Assembly: GCA_964513275.1 (NCBI GenBank)
Contig: CAZELN010000024.1
Location: forward strand, 1 to 14,545
Direction: 5' to 3'
Origin: UBA12478 sp964513275
GTDB taxonomy: Bacteria > Patescibacteriota > Patescibacteriia > UBA9934 > GWF2-40-263
Length of the DNA: 14,545 nucleotides
In this document: positions 12,222 through 14,545 of the stretch, in pieces
How the letters are laid out: each line of letters opens with the position of its first letter
Position numbering within the stretch: position 1 is the first letter of the stretch
Notes under the pieces: model-generated
Told to the model about the DNA's origin: nothing
Seen by the model: only the letters and a program-made list of their open reading frames with translations
Databases searched by the model: none
Made by a program: the position numbers and the translations under genes

Positions 12222-14545
12222 ATGACTAATTCCCTCCGATTGAAAAAGGCGTTCACGTTCGTGGTCGCTGCCGCAACGATTGTTGCCACAGCTGGTCTCA
12301 CGGCGTTCGTTCCTTCTCAGGCCTCTGCCGCTGAATACGGCGACCTGATTATGGGCGAGACCCTCTCCACCGTGTATTACTACGGTTCAGACGGTCAACG
12401 TTATTCCTTCCCAAACGAGAAGACGTTCTTCTCTTGGTTTGAAGATTTTGACGATGTTGTCGAGATTACCGATGAGGAACTCGCAGACATCACGCTTGCA
12501 GGAAACATTGTGTACCGCCCAGGGTCACGATGGATCAAAATTGAATCTGACGAAAAGACTTACGCAGTTGCCGCTGATGGCTCCATCCACTGGATTGAGT
12601 CTGAGGAAGTAGCTGAAGGCCTTGCAGGTGACGATTGGAACACGTTCATCGATGATGTTCCAGACGTTTTCTTTGTGGACTATACCGTAGGTGATTCCCT
12701 GACCGATGCCTCTGAAGGCTATGAGGGAATGCTCTGGAGCGATGGAACTTCCACCTATCTCGTTTGGGACGGTGAGGTTCGCATGGTTTCTGACGATGGC
12801 TTTGACGCCAACATGTTCCAGGACGGTTTCGTCCTTTCTGGTGACGGTTTTGACATGGACAGCTTGACAGAAGGTGACGAGATCGATTCTGAGCTTGCTC
12901 TTCTGACCGATGCTGCCCAGATGGTTGAGACCGAAGAGTATGAAGAGACGGAGTATGTCGAGGTCTCTCTCTCTGACGATTCCCCATCTTCCAGCACCCT
13001 CGTTGCTGGTCAGGGTATCGCCCACCTCGCTTCGTACGATTTCACGAACTCCTCTGACGATGATGTGGAAGTGACATCTGTCCAACTCACTCGCGAGGGC
13101 GTTTCTGCCGACACCACCCTTTCAAACGTCTACTTGTTTGATGGATGGGTTCGTCTGTCAGATTCCGCCACCGTCTCAAGCGGTGTGATTACCTGGAATG
13201 ACTCCTCTGGACTCTTCACGATTCCAGCTGGAGAAACATACACAGTTGCTGTGCGATCAGATATTGCCAGCAGCACATCCGGACAGACCGTCGGTGTTTC
13301 TCTTGACCCTGATGCCGTTGAATACGACGGATCTAATGAGTCAACTGGTTCCGACATCTCCTCTGATGAGCATACTATTGCGACCGTGACGAACTTCGGC
13401 ACCGTTGCTCTTGCCACGACAACTCAACCATCTTCTGACGGAACTCCAACTCCGGAAGATGACTTCCGTGTTTGGGAGAACCAGATGACCATTGGAAACA
13501 ATGAGGCCTGGCTCCATGTCGTGCGTTTCCGCAGCATTGGATCCATCGGTGCTGATGATCTCGGTAACTGGCGCTTGTATGTGGCCGGTGTGAACTATGG
13601 TGACGCGGTTGAGACCCAGGATGATGACGGCTACGTCACATTCGATCTCTCTGAAGATCCAGTGGAGATGAATACTGGTACACATTCAGTTAAAGTATTG
13701 GCTGACATCTGGGGTGGTTCAACCCGCACCGTGACGGTCGGACTGCGCAACACCGCTGATGCTGTGTTTATCGAGGACGACTACGATCAGCCAATCTTGA
13801 TTACTGGAAACAGCACGTCTACGACTGCCACATTTGCTGCCCATGATTCAGCTGCCCAGACATTGGCTTCTGGAGATATCACCTTCACCAAAGAATCCGA
13901 TTCAACATCTGGTGATGTGGTTCGTGGTGCTTCCTCTGCTTCCCTTGGATCCTTTGAAGTGAAGGCTACAGGTGAAGCCATGAAGATTGAAAACTTGAAC
14001 ATCGCGATCGAAGAAGAGGACGATGGAACAAACACAGATGACGACGGAGACACAGCGTACACGCTGCGAAATGGTGCTCTGTATGTAGACGGTACTCAGG
14101 TCGGTTCAACAGCCGCCATTGCTGGTGATGCTGACTCGACTCAGGCCTACACCAATTACACGTTCGGTTCCTCCTTCATTGTCTATCCAGGATCTCCTGT
14201 CACTTTGGAGATTAAGGCGGATGTCTATGATAGCGATGGTACCAACGCGTTTGACACGAACGCCCCAGACAGCTTGCAGGTTGTCATTGATGCAGGCGCT
14301 GCTTCAAGCAATGTCTTGCGCATGACTTCAGGCTCCTACATCTCCCGTCCTTCTACGGATGTCACTGGTAACGTTCTCACCGTCCGCACTGGAACTTTGA
14401 CGGTTGCCAACAACACCAGCTACGCCGCGCAGTCCGCTGTGGCTCCAAAGACCGAGTACCGTGTCGGTTCCTGGACGATCACCGCGAACACCACCGAGGA
14501 CGTGAACCTCACTCAGTTTGATATCGACTTCTCTACGGCTGCCTC
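12222..14545 (+). CDS. Large exported S-layer-like protein, 5' part (runs off right edge)
   Basis: The frame is open from the ATG at 12222 to the window edge, 774 codons plus two bases. Residues 1-36 are a signal peptide (basic start MTNSLRLKK, hydrophobic core, cleavage after ASA). Residues about 39-158 form the module GDLIMGETLSTVYYYGSDGQ ... FPNEKTFFSWFEDF ... VYRPGSRWIKIESDEKTYAVA ... DVPDVFFVDYTVGDSL, which I recognise from large exported Patescibacteria proteins proposed as S-layer components. A Ser/Asp/Glu-rich link follows. From about 258 on there are Thr/Ser-rich beta modules of the form LVAGQGIAHLASYDFTNSSDDDVEV ... FTIPAGETYTVAVRSDI. Predicted net charge is strongly negative. Codon choice leans to TCC, ACC, TTC and GAC, which fits high expression. 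It lies 182 nt after the DUF5667 gene. The S-layer role is inferred from family resemblance. Confidence 0.8.
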   Translation, partial: MTNSLRLKKAFTFVVAAATIVATAGLTAFVPSQASAAEYGDLIMGETLSTVYYYGSDGQRYSFPNEKTFFSWFEDFDDVVEITDEELADITLAGNIVYRPGSRWIKIESDEKTYAVAADGSIHWIESEEVAEGLAGDDWNTFIDDVPDVFFVDYTVGDSLTDASEGYEGMLWSDGTSTYLVWDGEVRMVSDDGFDANMFQDGFVLSGDGFDMDSLTEGDEIDSELALLTDAAQMVETEEYEETEYVEVSLSDDSPSSSTLVAGQGIAHLASYDFTNSSDDDVEVTSVQLTREGVSADTTLSNVYLFDGWVRLSDSATVSSGVITWNDSSGLFTIPAGETYTVAVRSDIASSTSGQTVGVSLDPDAVEYDGSNESTGSDISSDEHTIATVTNFGTVALATTTQPSSDGTPTPEDDFRVWENQMTIGNNEAWLHVVRFRSIGSIGADDLGNWRLYVAGVNYGDAVETQDDDGYVTFDLSEDPVEMNTGTHSVKVLADIWGGSTRTVTVGLRNTADAVFIEDDYDQPILITGNSTSTTATFAAHDSAAQTLASGDITFTKESDSTSGDVVRGASSASLGSFEVKATGEAMKIENLNIAIEEEDDGTNTDDDGDTAYTLRNGALYVDGTQVGSTAAIAGDADSTQAYTNYTFGSSFIVYPGSPVTLEIKADVYDSDGTNAFDTNAPDSLQVVIDAGAASSNVLRMTSGSYISRPSTDVTGNVLTVRTGTLTVANNTSYAAQSAVAPKTEYRVGSWTITANTTEDVNLTQFDIDFSTAA

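Noticed and set aside
12525..13085. Minus-strand open frame of 186 codons opposite the S-layer-like gene
   Set aside because: The plus-strand frame has a clear signal peptide and known module through this region; the antisense frame is a shadow.
1340..14545. UGA recoding as in Gracilibacteria or Absconditabacteria
   Set aside because: All complete genes here end in TAA or TAG and none in TGA, which drew attention, but no gene contains an in-frame TGA and the one internal stop is TAA, so there is no sign of recoding.
1..14545. CRISPR arrays, insertion sequences, integrases or attachment sites
   Set aside because: No regularly spaced short repeats, transposase or recombinase motifs, or terminal inverted repeats were seen; the small excisionase-like HTH protein has no integrase partner in the window.

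Overview
The window is two unlike pieces of DNA joined near position 1300-1340. Positions 1 to about 1300 have a GC content near two thirds in the lines I counted, with G or C in almost every third codon position. They carry the 3' end of one secreted, Asp/Cys-rich protein built from MopE-type 'putative metal-binding motif' repeats, as is typical of Myxococcota-like bacteria. From about 1340 to the end the GC content is near one half, and every recognisable gene fits the surface and regulatory repertoire of a Patescibacteria (CPR) genome. The best markers are a small sigma-70-family factor followed by a DUF5667 membrane protein, and a large exported protein with the 'VYYYGSDGQRYSFPNEKTFFSW' module seen in candidate Patescibacteria S-layer proteins. 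I cannot fix the lineage below phylum. The abrupt change suggests an assembly chimera, or less likely a very recent transfer.

Layout of the Patescibacteria part. (1) Plus strand, 1357-4178: an O-antigen ligase/polymerase-like membrane protein, then a family 4 glycosyltransferase whose frame is broken by one in-frame TAA at 3576-3578. (2) A bidirectional terminator (4181-4214) separates these from convergent minus-strand genes. (3) Minus strand, 10470 down to 4217: a small excisionase-type HTH protein, a SAM methyltransferase, a secreted TIM-barrel glycosidase-like protein fused to an FG-GAP propeller, and a membrane-anchored protein with a large predicted extracellular DUF11/CARDB-like region. 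These four are packed with gaps of 1, 3 and 15 nt. A second glycosyltransferase (4217-5371) follows, with its own strong promoter overlapping the terminator of the operon ahead of it. (4) Plus strand, 10604 to the right edge: the sigma factor, the DUF5667 protein, a structured non-coding leader of about 180 nt, and the S-layer-like gene, which runs off the window.

How the genes may work together (inference): the region looks like a cell-surface locus. Glycosyltransferases, polymerase and methyltransferase would build or decorate a surface glycan. The secreted glycosidase-like and DUF11-like proteins would act outside the cell. The sigma/DUF5667 pair sits between the glycan operon and the S-layer-like gene and could coordinate them. 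The two halves diverge from a 133-nt intergenic region with two back-to-back promoters. None of the starts I examined has a clear Shine-Dalgarno sequence, and at least one promoter implies a nearly leaderless mRNA.
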